This document shows, piece after piece, positions 48,173 to 58,047 of a DNA stretch of 64,000 nucleotides. Where the stretch lies: positions 58,795-122,794 of the forward strand of contig NZ_JAMFLX010000015.1 in the NCBI RefSeq assembly GCF_023502345.1, in the 5' to 3' direction. The notes beneath the pieces are model-generated. The model was given only the letters and a program-made list of their open reading frames with translations, ran no database searches and was not told the origin of the DNA. Origin of the DNA: Parendozoicomonas callyspongiae. Its GTDB lineage: Bacteria > Pseudomonadota > Gammaproteobacteria > Pseudomonadales > Endozoicomonadaceae. Every line of letters starts with the position of its first letter. The first letter of the stretch is position 1. The position numbers were made by a program, and so were the translations under genes.

Positions 48173-48815
48173 ATCCTGGGTTTTGATTTGGGAATCCCTG
48201 CTGGAAACCATTTATATGGTGGCGGTATCCGGTGCAATCAGTGCGCTGGTGGGTATTCCTCTGGGCGTACTTGTTCATATCACCCGGCCTGACCAGATTC
48301 TGGCACGCCCGGTGTTGCATCGGGTGCTGGGTGTTGTCGTAAATGCGGCACGTTCTGTTCCTTTTATTATTTTGATGGTGGCGATTATTCCTCTGACCAG
48401 ACTGCTGGCAGGAACATCAATCGGTACAACCGCCGCGATTGTACCTTTGAGTATCGCTTCCATCCCGTTTGTGGCCCGTATCGCTGAAGGTGCCCTCAAT
48501 GAAGTACCGGGGGGTCTTATTGAGGCAGCAGAAGCGATGGGGGCTACACCTTTCCAAATCATTACCCGGGTTCTTTTGCCTGAGGCTTTGCCGGGATTGA
48601 TTCATGGAATGACGCTGACCCTGGTGACTCTGGTCAGTTATTCAGCCATGGCGGGTGCCATTGGTGGAGGAGGTCTGGGTGACCTGGGGATCCGGTATGG
48701 ATACCAGCGGTTTGACCCGGTCATCATGCTGGCCACGGTGGTTGTGCTGGTGGTCGTAGTCCAGCTGATTCAGTCAGCCGGTGAAAAATTACAAGCTCGT
48801 TGTGAACATAAATAA
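48162..48815 (+). CDS. metI: Methionine ABC transporter permease
   Basis: A 217-residue inner-membrane permease with five membrane helices and the EAA-type coupling loop LIEAAEAMGATPFQIITRVLLPEALPGLI. Exact E. coli MetI length (217). Translation is coupled to metN by overlap. Short TGAGCT repeats separate it from metQ. Confidence 0.96.
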   Translation: MSAESWVLIWESLLETIYMVAVSGAISALVGIPLGVLVHITRPDQILARPVLHRVLGVVVNAARSVPFIILMVAIIPLTRLLAGTSIGTTAAIVPLSIASIPFVARIAEGALNEVPGGLIEAAEAMGATPFQIITRVLLPEALPGLIHGMTLTLVTLVSYSAMAGAIGGGGLGDLGIRYGYQRFDPVIMLATVVVLVVVVQLIQSAGEKLQARCEHK

Positions 48816-48879
48816 ACAGCCATGAGCTAATTGATAGGCCCTGAGCTTATTAATAAAGCCCTGAGCTACTAGATAAAGT
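48815..48879 (+). repeat. Three short GCC(A/C)TGAGCT repeats between metI and metQ
   Basis: Units of about 20 nt start at 48819, 48838 and 48858: GCCATGAGCTAATTGATAG, GCCCTGAGCTTATTAATAAA and GCCCTGAGCTACTAGATAAA. The first is preceded by AACA, giving the AACAGCCATGAGC core found in the other intergenic repeats of this window. They end just before the metQ ribosome site. Confidence 0.7.
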
Positions 48880-48891
48880 GGGAGAAGAAGT

Positions 48892-49719
48892 ATGAAACCC
48901 GTTAAGAATTTGAAAAAGCTGTTTGGTGCTGCGCTGGCAGCAAGTGCTCTGATCCTAACCGGTTGCGGAGGATCTTCAGATACAGCAACAGAAGCTGCAT
49001 CAGCGCCACTGAAAATTGGTGTGATTTCCGGTCCGGAAACCGATGTGATGAAGGCGGCTCTGGAAAAGGCGAAAAAAGACAGTGGTCTGGAAGCCGAGCT
49101 GGTGGAATTCCAGGATTACATTACTCCGAATGTGGCTTTGTCTGACAAGAGTATTGATGTGAATGCTATCCAGCATAAGCCTTACCTGGACAGCATGGTT
49201 AATGACCGTGGCTTCAAGCTGACAATTGTTGGTAACACGTTTGTTTATCCAATTGCAGCCTTCTCCGAAAAATTTGATGAGCTGGATGAGCTGCCTGACA
49301 GTGCAAAAATTTCCATTCCTAATGATCCCAGCAACGAAGGCCGTTCCCTGATTCTGCTGCACAACACTGGTTTGATTACTCTGAAAGACCCAGGCAACCT
49401 GGAAGCAACTCCAAAGGATATTATTGGAAACCCGAAGAACCTGAAGTTTGTTGAGCTGGAAGCTCCGCTTCTGCCTCGTTCCCTGCAGGATGTTGATCTG
49501 TCAGTTATCAACAACACCTTTGCAGTTCCTGCCGGTCTGACTCTGGACAAAGCCATACTGGTTGAAGACAAGAAGTCACCTTACGTGAACATTATTGTTT
49601 CCCGTGAAGATAACAAGGATGACCCGCGTATCGCCCAGCTGGTTGCCGCTTACCAGAGTGATGAAGTCGCCAGTGTTGCCACGGACCTGTTCAAAGGCGG
49701 TGCTGTTAAGGGTTGGTAA
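48892..49719 (+). CDS. metQ: Methionine-binding lipoprotein
   Basis: A 275-residue NlpA-family lipoprotein with lipobox LTGC (Cys25). The mature domain carries the family blocks PLKIGVISGPETDVMKAAL, DYITPNVALSDKSIDVNAIQHKPYLD and the ligand-site NNTFAVPAGL. It captures D/L-methionine for MetNI. GGGAGAAGAAG precedes the ATG. Confidence 0.95.
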   Translation: MKPVKNLKKLFGAALAASALILTGCGGSSDTATEAASAPLKIGVISGPETDVMKAALEKAKKDSGLEAELVEFQDYITPNVALSDKSIDVNAIQHKPYLDSMVNDRGFKLTIVGNTFVYPIAAFSEKFDELDELPDSAKISIPNDPSNEGRSLILLHNTGLITLKDPGNLEATPKDIIGNPKNLKFVELEAPLLPRSLQDVDLSVINNTFAVPAGLTLDKAILVEDKKSPYVNIIVSREDNKDDPRIAQLVAAYQSDEVASVATDLFKGGAVKGW

Positions 49720-49815
49720 TCTTCCCGTATAAATAAAATGCTGATAGTAATAAGCTATATTGCCGGTTAATAATAGCGAGTTGCCGTATAGAACATATAG
49801 AAAGAAAACATACTA

Positions 49816-50715
49816 ATGAATCAACGCACGATTGCATCTGACGGCTTGCTTATGCTGGCCGCTTTAATATGGGGTTCTGCTTTTGTAGCCCAACGGTTGG
49901 GAATGGAATTTATGGAACCTTGGGCGTTTAATGCGTGCAGGTTTCTTATTGGCGCTTTTTCTTTAGTTCCCCTCCTTTTATCCCAAAGGAGTGCAACTCC
50001 ACTTTTTACCCGCACAACATTGTTGGGCGGAATGCTGCTGGGTTTTGTATTAATGATTGGGGCTGGGTTGCAGCAGGTTGGCCTCGTTTATACAACCGCT
50101 GGCAAGGCAGCTTTTATTACCGGATTGTATCTGGTTATGGTTCCGCTGTTCGGCCTGGTTATTGGACAGAGCACCAGCAGGGATACATGGACAGGAATTT
50201 GCCTCGCTCTGCCCGGGCTGGCGCTGCTGACATTGGGAGACAATCTTACGCTAAATAAAGGTGACATTCTCGAAATGGTTGGGGCGATTTTCTGGGCGCT
50301 TCACCTGATGCTGATTGGTTGGCTTGCACCTCGTCATAATGGAATTGCATTAGCCTTTGTTCAGTTTATTACCTGTTCACTGCTGAGTTTTATGGTTGCC
50401 GGTGTTTTTGAATCCTTTGAACTTATTCAGGTTAAGCAGGCCTGGGGTTCACTGGCATTTGCGGGCGTTATGTCGGTTGGTGTGGCTTATACGTTACAAA
50501 TTATCGCGCAGAAAACTGCTCCCGTTTCTCATGCCTCCATTATTCTCAGTCTGGAAACTGTTTTTGCCGTTATTGCCGGTTATCTGTTTCTTAATGAAAC
50601 CCTTTCAGGCAAGGCATTAATTGGTTGTGCCTTGATGTTGATCGGAATGATTGTGTCTCAGTTAGGTTTGCGCCGTATTAGACAGATGCTGAGAGGACAG
50701 CCTGTAAGTTCATAG
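49816..50715 (+). CDS. DMT superfamily (EamA) transporter
   Basis: A 299-residue protein with ten hydrophobic segments in two EamA repeats (ADGLLMLAALIWGSAFVAQRLGMEF starts the first, DILEMVGAIFWALHLMLIGW the second). Family members export amino acids or other small metabolites; substrate unknown. It begins 96 bp after metQ without an evident terminator between them, so read-through from metNIQ is possible. Confidence 0.9.
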   Translation: MNQRTIASDGLLMLAALIWGSAFVAQRLGMEFMEPWAFNACRFLIGAFSLVPLLLSQRSATPLFTRTTLLGGMLLGFVLMIGAGLQQVGLVYTTAGKAAFITGLYLVMVPLFGLVIGQSTSRDTWTGICLALPGLALLTLGDNLTLNKGDILEMVGAIFWALHLMLIGWLAPRHNGIALAFVQFITCSLLSFMVAGVFESFELIQVKQAWGSLAFAGVMSVGVAYTLQIIAQKTAPVSHASIILSLETVFAVIAGYLFLNETLSGKALIGCALMLIGMIVSQLGLRRIRQMLRGQPVSS

Positions 50716-50745
50716 AGTGTTTATGCGTATTCTGGATGAATCACA

Positions 50746-50773
50746 TTGACTTAAGGCAGCCTCTCTTTATAAT
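50746..50773 (+). promoter_or_regulatory. Strong stable-RNA promoter for the initiator tRNA cluster
   Basis: TTGACT (50746-50751), 16-bp spacer, TATAAT (50768-50773), then a GCGC discriminator, the pattern of stringently controlled rRNA/tRNA promoters. The first tRNA begins 17 bp later. Confidence 0.85.
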
Positions 50774-50790
50774 GCGCATCTCTCATCTGG

Positions 50791-50867
<77 letters not shown>

Positions 50868-50910
50868 ACTTTTCTTGGAAAAGTTTTGAGAAAGCAGTGC
50901 GTAATATTGG

Positions 50911-50987
<77 letters not shown>

Positions 50988-51030
50988 ACTTCTCTTGGGA
51001 AACCTTGAGAAAGCAGTGTGTAAATATTGG

Positions 51031-51107
<77 letters not shown>

Positions 51108-51277
51108 ACTTACTTTCTTATCTATATCCTCTATATCTCCCTTCAAAATTTTTCTCAAAGTTTTATTCTCCACTCAAATTAAATTGATTTGATGCTCAGT
51201 ATTATTATTTGCTACTGAAGATTGTCTGAAAAATAAAAGTCGGGCCGTCAATGATGCTAACAGCCCTTACCGTAATA

Positions 51278-53227
51278 TCAGCCCGCAGCCTCCCGGTTAT
51301 CAATCAACTGATCTATGACAGAGGGATCAGCCAGTGTTGATGTGTCTCCAAGATTTTCGAACTCGCCTGCGGCAATCTGACGCAGAATACGTCTCATAAT
51401 CTTACCTGATCTGGTTTTTGGCAGCCCTGGCGCATTCTGGATAATATCCGGTGTCGCGATCGGACCGATTTCTCTTCTGACCCAGTCACGCAGTTCGCCA
51501 GCCAGCTCTTCGGAATAACTCACTCCTTTGTTAAGGGTGACATAGACATAGATACCCTGACCTTTGATTTCATGGGGATATCCGACAACTGCCGCTTCTG
51601 CCACATGGCTGTGCGAGACCATGGCACTTTCTATTTCTGCGGTTCCCATTCTATGTCCGGCAACATTGAGTACGTCATCAACCCGACCGGTTATCCAGTA
51701 GTAGCCGTCCTCATCCCGGCGGGCACCATCGCCGGTAAAGTACATCCCTTTAAATTTGCTGAAGTAGGTGTGCACAAAACGGTCGTGATTGCCGTAAACA
51801 GTTCGAGCCTGCCCAGGCCAGCTGTCGATCATGACCAGGTTGCCTTCACATGGGCCTTCCTGGATATTGCCAAGCCCGTCCACAATAGCTGGCAGTACGC
51901 CAAAGAAAGGTCTGGTTGCTGAACCTGGTTTCAGCGGCGTTGCTCCCGGAAGAGGGGTGATCATGATGCCTCCGGTCTCTGTCTGCCACCAGGTGTCTAC
52001 AACAGGGCACTTATCCTGACCGATTGTTTTTCTGTACCACATCCAGGCTTCCGGATTGATCGGTTCGCCGACACTGCCCAGAAGTTTAAGGCTGGTGCGG
52101 TTGGTGTTTTTAATAACGTCCTGACCGTGAGCCATCAATGCGCGAATCGCTGTTGGCGCTGTGTAGAGAGTATTGATCTGGTATTTATCGACAATTTCGC
52201 TGATTCGGCTGACAGAGGGATAATTAGGCAGCCCTTCATGCATAACAATGGTCGCGCCGTTGCAAAGTGGCCCATAAACTACATAGGAATGGCCAGTGAT
52301 CCAGCCGACGTCGGCATTGCACCAGTACACGTCTCCATCTTTGTAATTGAAAACATATTGATGGGTCATTGAGGCGTATACCAGGTAGCCACCGGTGGTA
52401 TGGAGGACACCTTTGGGCTTCCCGGTTGATCCAGATGTATACAGAATAAAAAGAGGCGACTCTGCGTCCATCTCCCGGGCTTCACAGTGTGGAGAAGCCA
52501 GTGGTTCCAGCTCGTGCCACCAGATATCCCTGTGCTTGTACCACGCAATTCTGTTTCCAGTTTTCTGGAAGACAATCACCTTTTCGATGGATTTCACGCC
52601 GGTATGTGTCAGTGCCTCATCAACATTGGCTTTAAGGGGGATTGTTTTCCCTCCCCGAACGCCTTCATCAGCTGTAATAAGGATTTTGGCATGGCTATCG
52701 ATAACCCTTCCCGCAACAGCTTCCGGTGAGAAACCGGCAAAAATTACAGAATGAATGGCGCCGATACGGGTGCAGGCCAGCATCGCGATACTGGCTTCAA
52801 CCACCATGGGCATATAAACAGCAATAACATCGCCACGCCTCACACCCTGCGATTTCAGAACGTTGGCAAATCGACAAACCCGTTCATGCAGTTCCCGGTA
52901 ACTGATCTGGGAGCTGTGTTTGGGGTTATCACCTTCCCAATAGATTGCCACCTGATCTCCTTTCTCCTCCAGGTGCCGATCAAGGCAGTTCCAGGACACA
53001 TTGGTTGTACCGTCCTGAAACCACTTAATTTCTATACGGTGATCGTCGTATGAAACATCTTTCACCCGGGTATAGGGTTTGAACCAGTGAATTCTCTCAC
53101 CATGTTCACGCCAGAAACCTTCCGGGTTAATAACGGATTCCTGGTACATCTTTCTGTAAAGGGCATCATCAGCCCAGGCGTTGCTGGCAAGGTCGTCACT
53201 GACTGGAATTGTTTTGTATTCGGCCAT
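51278..53227 (-). CDS. acs: Acetyl-CoA synthetase
   Basis: A 649-residue AMP-forming ligase (E. coli 652) that activates acetate. Motifs: [15 protein letters not shown] (ATP loop), [40 protein letters not shown] and the C-terminal [17 protein letters not shown] with the catalytic, acetylation-controlled lysine. Monocistronic; a NarL-type regulator of the kind known to activate acs in Vibrio and Pseudomonas lies 2.2 kb away. Confidence 0.97.
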   Translation of the reverse strand: MAEYKTIPVSDDLASNAWADDALYRKMYQESVINPEGFWREHGERIHWFKPYTRVKDVSYDDHRIEIKWFQDGTTNVSWNCLDRHLEEKGDQVAIYWEGDNPKHSSQISYRELHERVCRFANVLKSQGVRRGDVIAVYMPMVVEASIAMLACTRIGAIHSVIFAGFSPEAVAGRVIDSHAKILITADEGVRGGKTIPLKANVDEALTHTGVKSIEKVIVFQKTGNRIAWYKHRDIWWHELEPLASPHCEAREMDAESPLFILYTSGSTGKPKGVLHTTGGYLVYASMTHQYVFNYKDGDVYWCNADVGWITGHSYVVYGPLCNGATIVMHEGLPNYPSVSRISEIVDKYQINTLYTAPTAIRALMAHGQDVIKNTNRTSLKLLGSVGEPINPEAWMWYRKTIGQDKCPVVDTWWQTETGGIMITPLPGATPLKPGSATRPFFGVLPAIVDGLGNIQEGPCEGNLVMIDSWPGQARTVYGNHDRFVHTYFSKFKGMYFTGDGARRDEDGYYWITGRVDDVLNVAGHRMGTAEIESAMVSHSHVAEAAVVGYPHEIKGQGIYVYVTLNKGVSYSEELAGELRDWVRREIGPIATPDIIQNAPGLPKTRSGKIMRRILRQIAAGEFENLGDTSTLADPSVIDQLIDNREAAG

Positions 53228-53462
53228 CTCGCTACCTGAATGCTCTGAACGGCAGGGTCGGGAAGTATAGACAGGGGAGGTGGAGGCAAATATCTGGTGT
53301 TTCTATTCTCACTCTCTGAAACAGGCTCAGTGAAAAAAATTACAGAGTTTGACGCCTGGATTGAGCAGAAGTTCCTGCTCACAAAAGTCTACAGAAATCA
53401 GTCTGACAGAGCGGGTTTGGCTGCTGGTTTTGCTGGTCTTCGACATGGTATGGAAGGCTGGC

Positions 53463-53708
53463 ATGAGTGATGTGCCAGGCTGGCTGCGTGGTACCCACTG
53501 GATCGGAAGTTATACCGGAGTTGGTCAGGGAAAAACCAATGTCGAGGTTCAGGCCTTCAATTATGCGCATTTCATACTAAGGTTTTACTCCCGATATGGG
53601 CAAAGGCGTTTTGACGGCTTCTATGGCGGATATATCAACTATGATCCTGTGGCCGGGAAACTTCGATTTAACCCGGAAACGGATATTAGCTGGTTCAGCC
53701 GTCTATAG
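53463..53708 (+). CDS. Small hypothetical protein
   Basis: An 81-residue product from ATG 53463 with GGAAGG five bases upstream; the frame runs back to 53349 and would add a hydrophobic stretch (VWLLVLLVFDMVW) that could be a membrane helix. The C-terminal part (INYDPVAGKLRFNPETDISWF) is beta-like. No family recognised. The next gene starts 75 bp on. Confidence 0.4.
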   Translation: MSDVPGWLRGTHWIGSYTGVGQGKTNVEVQAFNYAHFILRFYSRYGQRRFDGFYGGYINYDPVAGKLRFNPETDISWFSRL

Positions 53709-53782
53709 TGATTTTCAGTTAAATCAGGTGCGGCAGTGATTCTAGGCAAGTAATTGTGGGTAGTTTGGGGAGGAGTACTCAT

Positions 53783-54727
53783 ATGGTTCAAAAAAGTAAA
53801 CCTGGCCGGCAGAAATTGCTGGCCTTATGTTTCGGTATGTCAGTGATTGCCGGGCCTTTGTATGCCCATGGGTATCATGATATTGGTTCGCAGAGACTGG
53901 TGGACTCCTGGCTGGAGCCATTACGTAATCTGGATACTTCCACTCATCAGTGGCACTTCAGTTTTCTCAGGAATGGCAGGCTTGTGCATGAGGAAGACAG
54001 CTGTGATCCCCAGCCTGTTTCTGGGCTCCGGTATGCCAGTCACCCGATCTATGGCAATCATGATGTTGTGACTCTGAATTTGCCACTGCCTCTTTCTGAT
54101 GGAGCTCTTCCCCGAAGGGTTAAACTGGATCAGCCAATTCTGCTGGATGTTGTTGTTGATCCTGATTCTGTGCCGGGAGTGTCTGTTCAGGGCGAGAGTA
54201 ATATTATTTCCCAGATAGAACCTTCAATAGCAGAAAATGGTGATCTGGTGTTCCTGTTCAAAAATCAGGTTGAAGCCGGTGAACCTATCAGATTGACTCT
54301 GACCCTGCCGGCACTTGATGCGCTGCATCACAAGACCTGGAGCAAGGTTGAAGTCAGTGGTGTCAGTGGTGACAGGTTACGTTTGATCAAGTCCAATGAT
54401 CAAAGTGGTTCTCTGGTTGTTAAAGGAAAGGTTAAAACTCTTAACCTGATTGCGGATCGGGGGGCAGTCAACCTGGAAGAGTTGAAGGTTAATGAGGAAC
54501 TACTGGTTCGAGCGGGTAGAGGCTCTGTTGTCAAAGTGAATGCAGAAGGTGCGGTACTTCAACCCAGTGTGGATCGCCATGCCTATGTCTGCTACGCGGG
54601 AGGCAAGCCTGGAGAGATTATTCCGGTTCCCAGTAACAGCTATACCGTAGGCCCCTGTCCTCAGTCGGAAGAGGCCAGTGATGCGGATGATGGTGACGAT
54701 GTTTCAGAAGAAACCGCTGCCAGATGA
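53783..54727 (+). CDS. Exported protein with GIN-like (DUF2807) beta repeats
   Basis: A 314-residue protein; ATG 53783 has GGGGAGGAG nearby, better than GTG 53756. Signal peptide core LLALCFGMSVIAGPLYA. The segment around residues 195-260 (KVEVSGVSGDRLRLI...GSLVVKGKVKTLNLIADRGAVNLEELKVNEELLVRAGRGSV) resembles the GIN domain of putative adhesin heads. The tail is acidic (EEASDADDGDDVSEE). Probably envelope located; function unknown. Confidence 0.65.
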   Translation: MVQKSKPGRQKLLALCFGMSVIAGPLYAHGYHDIGSQRLVDSWLEPLRNLDTSTHQWHFSFLRNGRLVHEEDSCDPQPVSGLRYASHPIYGNHDVVTLNLPLPLSDGALPRRVKLDQPILLDVVVDPDSVPGVSVQGESNIISQIEPSIAENGDLVFLFKNQVEAGEPIRLTLTLPALDALHHKTWSKVEVSGVSGDRLRLIKSNDQSGSLVVKGKVKTLNLIADRGAVNLEELKVNEELLVRAGRGSVVKVNAEGAVLQPSVDRHAYVCYAGGKPGEIIPVPSNSYTVGPCPQSEEASDADDGDDVSEETAAR

Positions 54728-54743
54728 CAGGTGACACGCCCTG

Positions 54744-55244
54744 TCAAAGACTGCTGCAGTTGCTTTTGAGTGAGGATAGCGTTTTGGCTGAACTCCTCAG
54801 GGTGAACTGCTCAGTCTTGTTTTTATTCTTCGCCACGGGGTATGTAATTAAAACCCGGTTGCCTTTGGCAAGCTGAATAAGAAGTTGCTCAGGTACTTCA
54901 GGAATGACAACGGACATGGAATGACGCATTGCGTCAAATGACCAAAGTTGTTGCTTATCAACCCGCATATTGACCTTGATAATTTCCCGCTGCATGAATC
55001 TCTGATCTGGAAGATAGAGAGCCGCAGCTATTCTGGTATCAAAATTATCACAGAACAGGTCCAGTTCTGCATTGTGTCTATTGGTTCCGGCAGCTGCGAT
55101 ATGGTGTTTAAAACTTCCTGTGGCAAATGACTTCACCTGCCATGCGGCAAAAAGAGATGTTGGAAGAGCGGTCAAAACCACGAGAAGCAGGAAGCTGGTG
55201 AGCCGGTAAGTTATTTTGGCAAGCAGGTTGGTGACTCGCTTCAT
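54744..55244 (-). CDS. Hypothetical exported protein
   Basis: A 166-residue protein from ATG 55244, which places a signal peptide at the N-terminus (LTSFLLLVVLTALPTSLFA); the frame continues to 55310 but adds only polar residues. The mature part has one Cys near the middle and one at the C-terminus that could pair. No family recognised. Convergent with the GIN-like gene. Confidence 0.55.
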   Translation of the reverse strand: MKRVTNLLAKITYRLTSFLLLVVLTALPTSLFAAWQVKSFATGSFKHHIAAAGTNRHNAELDLFCDNFDTRIAAALYLPDQRFMQREIIKVNMRVDKQQLWSFDAMRHSMSVVIPEVPEQLLIQLAKGNRVLITYPVAKNKNKTEQFTLRSSAKTLSSLKSNCSSL

Positions 55245-55405
55245 ACCATATCTGCCCCGATCTGTTGTTCTGTGCACATCATGTGTAGTTATTTGCTTTC
55301 TGTCGTGCATGTTATCACGGGATCAATATGTTGAGGCAGGGCACTGCCCAGACAGTTATCAGGTAGCATCAGGCAATGCAGGCAGGGCCTGATGCTGGAA
55401 GTTTG

Positions 55406-56083
55406 TTACTCGGAAGTGGGGGCAGAGTTATCAGATTTGGCTCCGCCTGGCTCTTCAAGTTCCAGCTGCTGAAGTGCAATAACCGCCTGAGTTCTGTTTC
55501 TTACACCCAGTTTGCGGAAAATGGCGGTCACGTGGGCTTTGATAGTGGCTTCGGAAACATCCAGATCGTAGGCAATCTGTTTGTTCAGCATTCCCTCGCT
55601 GATCATCCCTAAAACCCGGAACTGCTGAGGTGTCAGTGAGGCAATACGCTTTTCCATCTCACTATCGGCACCTTCCATCTTGACGTTCATATCAATATTG
55701 GAAGGAATCCAATTCTTACCATGAAGGACGTCTTTAACCGCGTTCTTGATAACGTCTAATGAGGATGACTTGGGAATAAACCCGGCAGCTCCATAGCCAA
55801 TGGCCTTGCGGATAACAGACTCATCTTCCTGGGCTGAGATCACAACAACGGGAACATTGGGGTGCTGGCCACGCATATAGAGCAGACCTGAAAAGCCGTG
55901 AGCGCCTGGCATATTCAAATCAAGAAGAACGAGATCAGGGCTGGCTGTATCCAGAGCATTCTGCAGAGAAGCAATGGAATCTGTTTCGGTGATTTTGGGA
56001 GTTCCCAACGCCTGGTTCAGCGCCGATTGCAGAGCTGTACGAAACAGTGGGTGGTCTTCAGCAATGATAATCTGGGTATCCAT
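55406..56083 (-). CDS. NarL/LuxR-type response regulator (CrbR/ErdR-like)
   Basis: A 225-residue two-component regulator. Receiver: acidic pair D9/E9-D10 region IIIAEDHPLFR, phospho-acceptor Asp55 in LVLLDLNMPG, Lys in GFIPKSSS. Output: LuxR helix-turn-helix LTPQQFRVLGMISEGMLNKQIAYDLDVSEATIKAHVTAIFRKLGV. No sensor kinase is adjacent. Orphan regulators of this kind (V. cholerae CrbR, Pseudomonas ErdR) activate acs; acs lies on the same strand 2.2 kb away, so that role is a good guess. Confidence 0.85.
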   Translation of the reverse strand: MDTQIIIAEDHPLFRTALQSALNQALGTPKITETDSIASLQNALDTASPDLVLLDLNMPGAHGFSGLLYMRGQHPNVPVVVISAQEDESVIRKAIGYGAAGFIPKSSSLDVIKNAVKDVLHGKNWIPSNIDMNVKMEGADSEMEKRIASLTPQQFRVLGMISEGMLNKQIAYDLDVSEATIKAHVTAIFRKLGVRNRTQAVIALQQLELEEPGGAKSDNSAPTSE

Positions 56084-56189
56084 GGCGCTTGTCTTCCCTG
56101 AAAGCGAGCTGGAACAGGCTCTGGGTCAAAAGAGTGGCGCAACAACTTCCATGCCGTTACGCAATCTTCTTCGACTATAGCCCTTAACC

Positions 56190-56804
56190 CTATTGCTGAG
56201 GGTCTGCGGTCAGGGTAGTGACGAGAGGAGTCTCTTCTTCCTGGCGACGGCCACGGAAAGGGGCGTAAAACGCCTGCAGATTGGCGATATCCTGGTGAAT
56301 ATCGCCGGTCAGTTTGTAGGCTGGGCCTGAACCGCAGCGTTTGTTAGCGAAATCCACAAAACCTGGATATACGGGAACCTTGGCATTGTTAGCGATATGC
56401 CAGAAGCCGGTTTTCCACTTGGTGACCTTGGAGCGGGTGCCCTCGGGAGAGAGGGTCAGAACAAAGCGATGGTGGCTGTTGAAGCCTGCGACGGCCTGCT
56501 CAACGAGGTTGCATTTACGTTCACGGTGAACAGGAATGCCGCCCAGCCAGCGCATGATCGGTCCCATCGGACCTTTGAAGAGGGAGCTTTTGCCAAGCCA
56601 GAACACAGGGGTTCGCCATCTCAGAGCTACACCCATGAAAACAAGAAAATCCCAGTTGCTCGTGTGGGGCGCGCCGATCATGACGAACTTGCGGGCCTTG
56701 GGCTTCTCGCCTTCCAGCTTCCAGCCGGTCAGGTTCATCAGTAACCAGGAGATACCACAAAGGAGGTGACTGATCACCGGAGTATCGAATACTGTTGTAC
56801 GCAT
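56190..56804 (-). CDS. Lysophospholipid acyltransferase family protein
   Basis: A 204-residue PlsC-like acyltransferase. The catalytic H-x4-D motif is His47-Asp52 (APHTSNWD) and the glycerol-phosphate-binding motif is LSPEGTRSK; GGIPVHRER is the third block. One possible membrane helix at the N-terminus. Likely a second 1-acylglycerol-3-phosphate acyltransferase or relative; the acyl acceptor is uncertain. Divergent from dinB. Confidence 0.88.
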   Translation of the reverse strand: MRTTVFDTPVISHLLCGISWLLMNLTGWKLEGEKPKARKFVMIGAPHTSNWDFLVFMGVALRWRTPVFWLGKSSLFKGPMGPIMRWLGGIPVHRERKCNLVEQAVAGFNSHHRFVLTLSPEGTRSKVTKWKTGFWHIANNAKVPVYPGFVDFANKRCGSGPAYKLTGDIHQDIANLQAFYAPFRGRRQEEETPLVTTLTADPQQ

Positions 56805-56919
56805 AAATGTGCCGTGGCGGATAAGGTCCGTCGTTTACTACAAAGAGGATTTTCGCCGCGCTTGGGAAGTGAAAGCTGCGGTAGAATTGGCTGGCTAACA
56901 GAAAAACTGTCAGGGATTT

Positions 56920-58047
56920 ATGAGCTTTTCACAGCGCAAAATCATTCATGTGGATTGTGACTGCTTCTATGCAGCGGTTGAAATACGGGAAAATCCCCGA
57001 TTGCGCGGTAGGCCCGTAGCTGTGGGTGGTACCCCCGAAAGAAGAGGGGTGATAGCTACCTGTAATTACGAGGCAAGGGAGTATGGGGTGCACTCGGCCA
57101 TGGCATCGGCACGTGCGGTTAAACTTTGTCCTGATCTGGAGATCCTTCGCCCAAAATTTGATCTCTACAAGGAAGTTTCGAGGGAGTTACACCAGATTTT
57201 TTCTGATTATACCGGCCTGATCGAGCCACTTTCCCTTGATGAGGCATTCCTGGATGTTTCAAACAGCTCCCGCTGCCATGGCAGCGCCACCCTGATGGCC
57301 CGGGAAATCAAAGCCCGGGCTAAGGAAAAGACGGGTATTACCGTTTCAGCAGGTGTTGCACCAAATAAATTCTTGGCCAAAGTAGCGTCAGACTGGAACA
57401 AGCCGGATGGCCTGATGGTGATTACACCGGATATGGTGGATGAATTTGTAGCTGCCTTGCCCGTAAAGAAATTGTTCGGGGTGGGAAAGGCGACTGCGAA
57501 GCGAATGGGGAAGCTCGGTATTGAAACCTGCGGGGATGTTCGCAACTGGAGCCTGATTGAACTGACCCGTAAGTTCGGAATTTTTGGTGAGCGCCTCTAT
57601 CAATTGTCGCGCGGAATTGATGACCGGCCGGTTGTGACCAACTACCGCCGTAAGTCCCTCTCTCTCGAGCATACCTATAACGAAGATCTGCCGGATCGTG
57701 ATGCGGTCATTGCCAAGGTTCCGTTACTTGTGGATGAACTGGTAGAGCGTTACCAGCGCATAAAGGATGAATATGCGATAACCAAGCGCTTTGTGAAGGT
57801 AAAATTCGCCGATTTCACCCAGACCACTATGGAAGAACCTATGGGTCAAAGTGACAGTGGGCCGTTTGATGTGCAGGCCTTTCACCGTTTGATGGAGACT
57901 GCCTGGGAGCGAGCCGAGAAGCCGGTAAGGCTTCTCGGTGCAGGTGTCAGACTGCGTGACTTAAAGAACAACGACAATGCGCAGCAGCTGGATCTGTTTC
58001 CCGGCAGGAAACAGACTGAAGCTGGAAATGAAAAGTGGTCTGTCTAG
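56920..58047 (+). CDS. dinB: DNA polymerase IV
   Basis: A 375-residue Y-family polymerase for lesion bypass. Catalytic acids: Asp12 in HVDCDCFYAAVE and the Asp-Glu of EPLSLDEAFLDVS; SAGVAPNKFLAKVASDWNKP and the little-finger domain follow. The C-terminus ends with QQLDLFPG, a beta-clamp-binding motif (QL-DLF). I could not find a clear LexA box (CTGT-N8-ACAG) in the 115-bp upstream region. Ends with a 4-bp overlap with the convergent oxidoreductase gene. Confidence 0.96.
   Translation: MSFSQRKIIHVDCDCFYAAVEIRENPRLRGRPVAVGGTPERRGVIATCNYEAREYGVHSAMASARAVKLCPDLEILRPKFDLYKEVSRELHQIFSDYTGLIEPLSLDEAFLDVSNSSRCHGSATLMAREIKARAKEKTGITVSAGVAPNKFLAKVASDWNKPDGLMVITPDMVDEFVAALPVKKLFGVGKATAKRMGKLGIETCGDVRNWSLIELTRKFGIFGERLYQLSRGIDDRPVVTNYRRKSLSLEHTYNEDLPDRDAVIAKVPLLVDELVERYQRIKDEYAITKRFVKVKFADFTQTTMEEPMGQSDSGPFDVQAFHRLMETAWERAEKPVRLLGAGVRLRDLKNNDNAQQLDLFPGRKQTEAGNEKWSV

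Noticed and set aside
56805..56919. LexA (SOS) box upstream of dinB
   Set aside because: ACTGTCAG is present, but no CTGT-N8-ACAG palindrome could be found.
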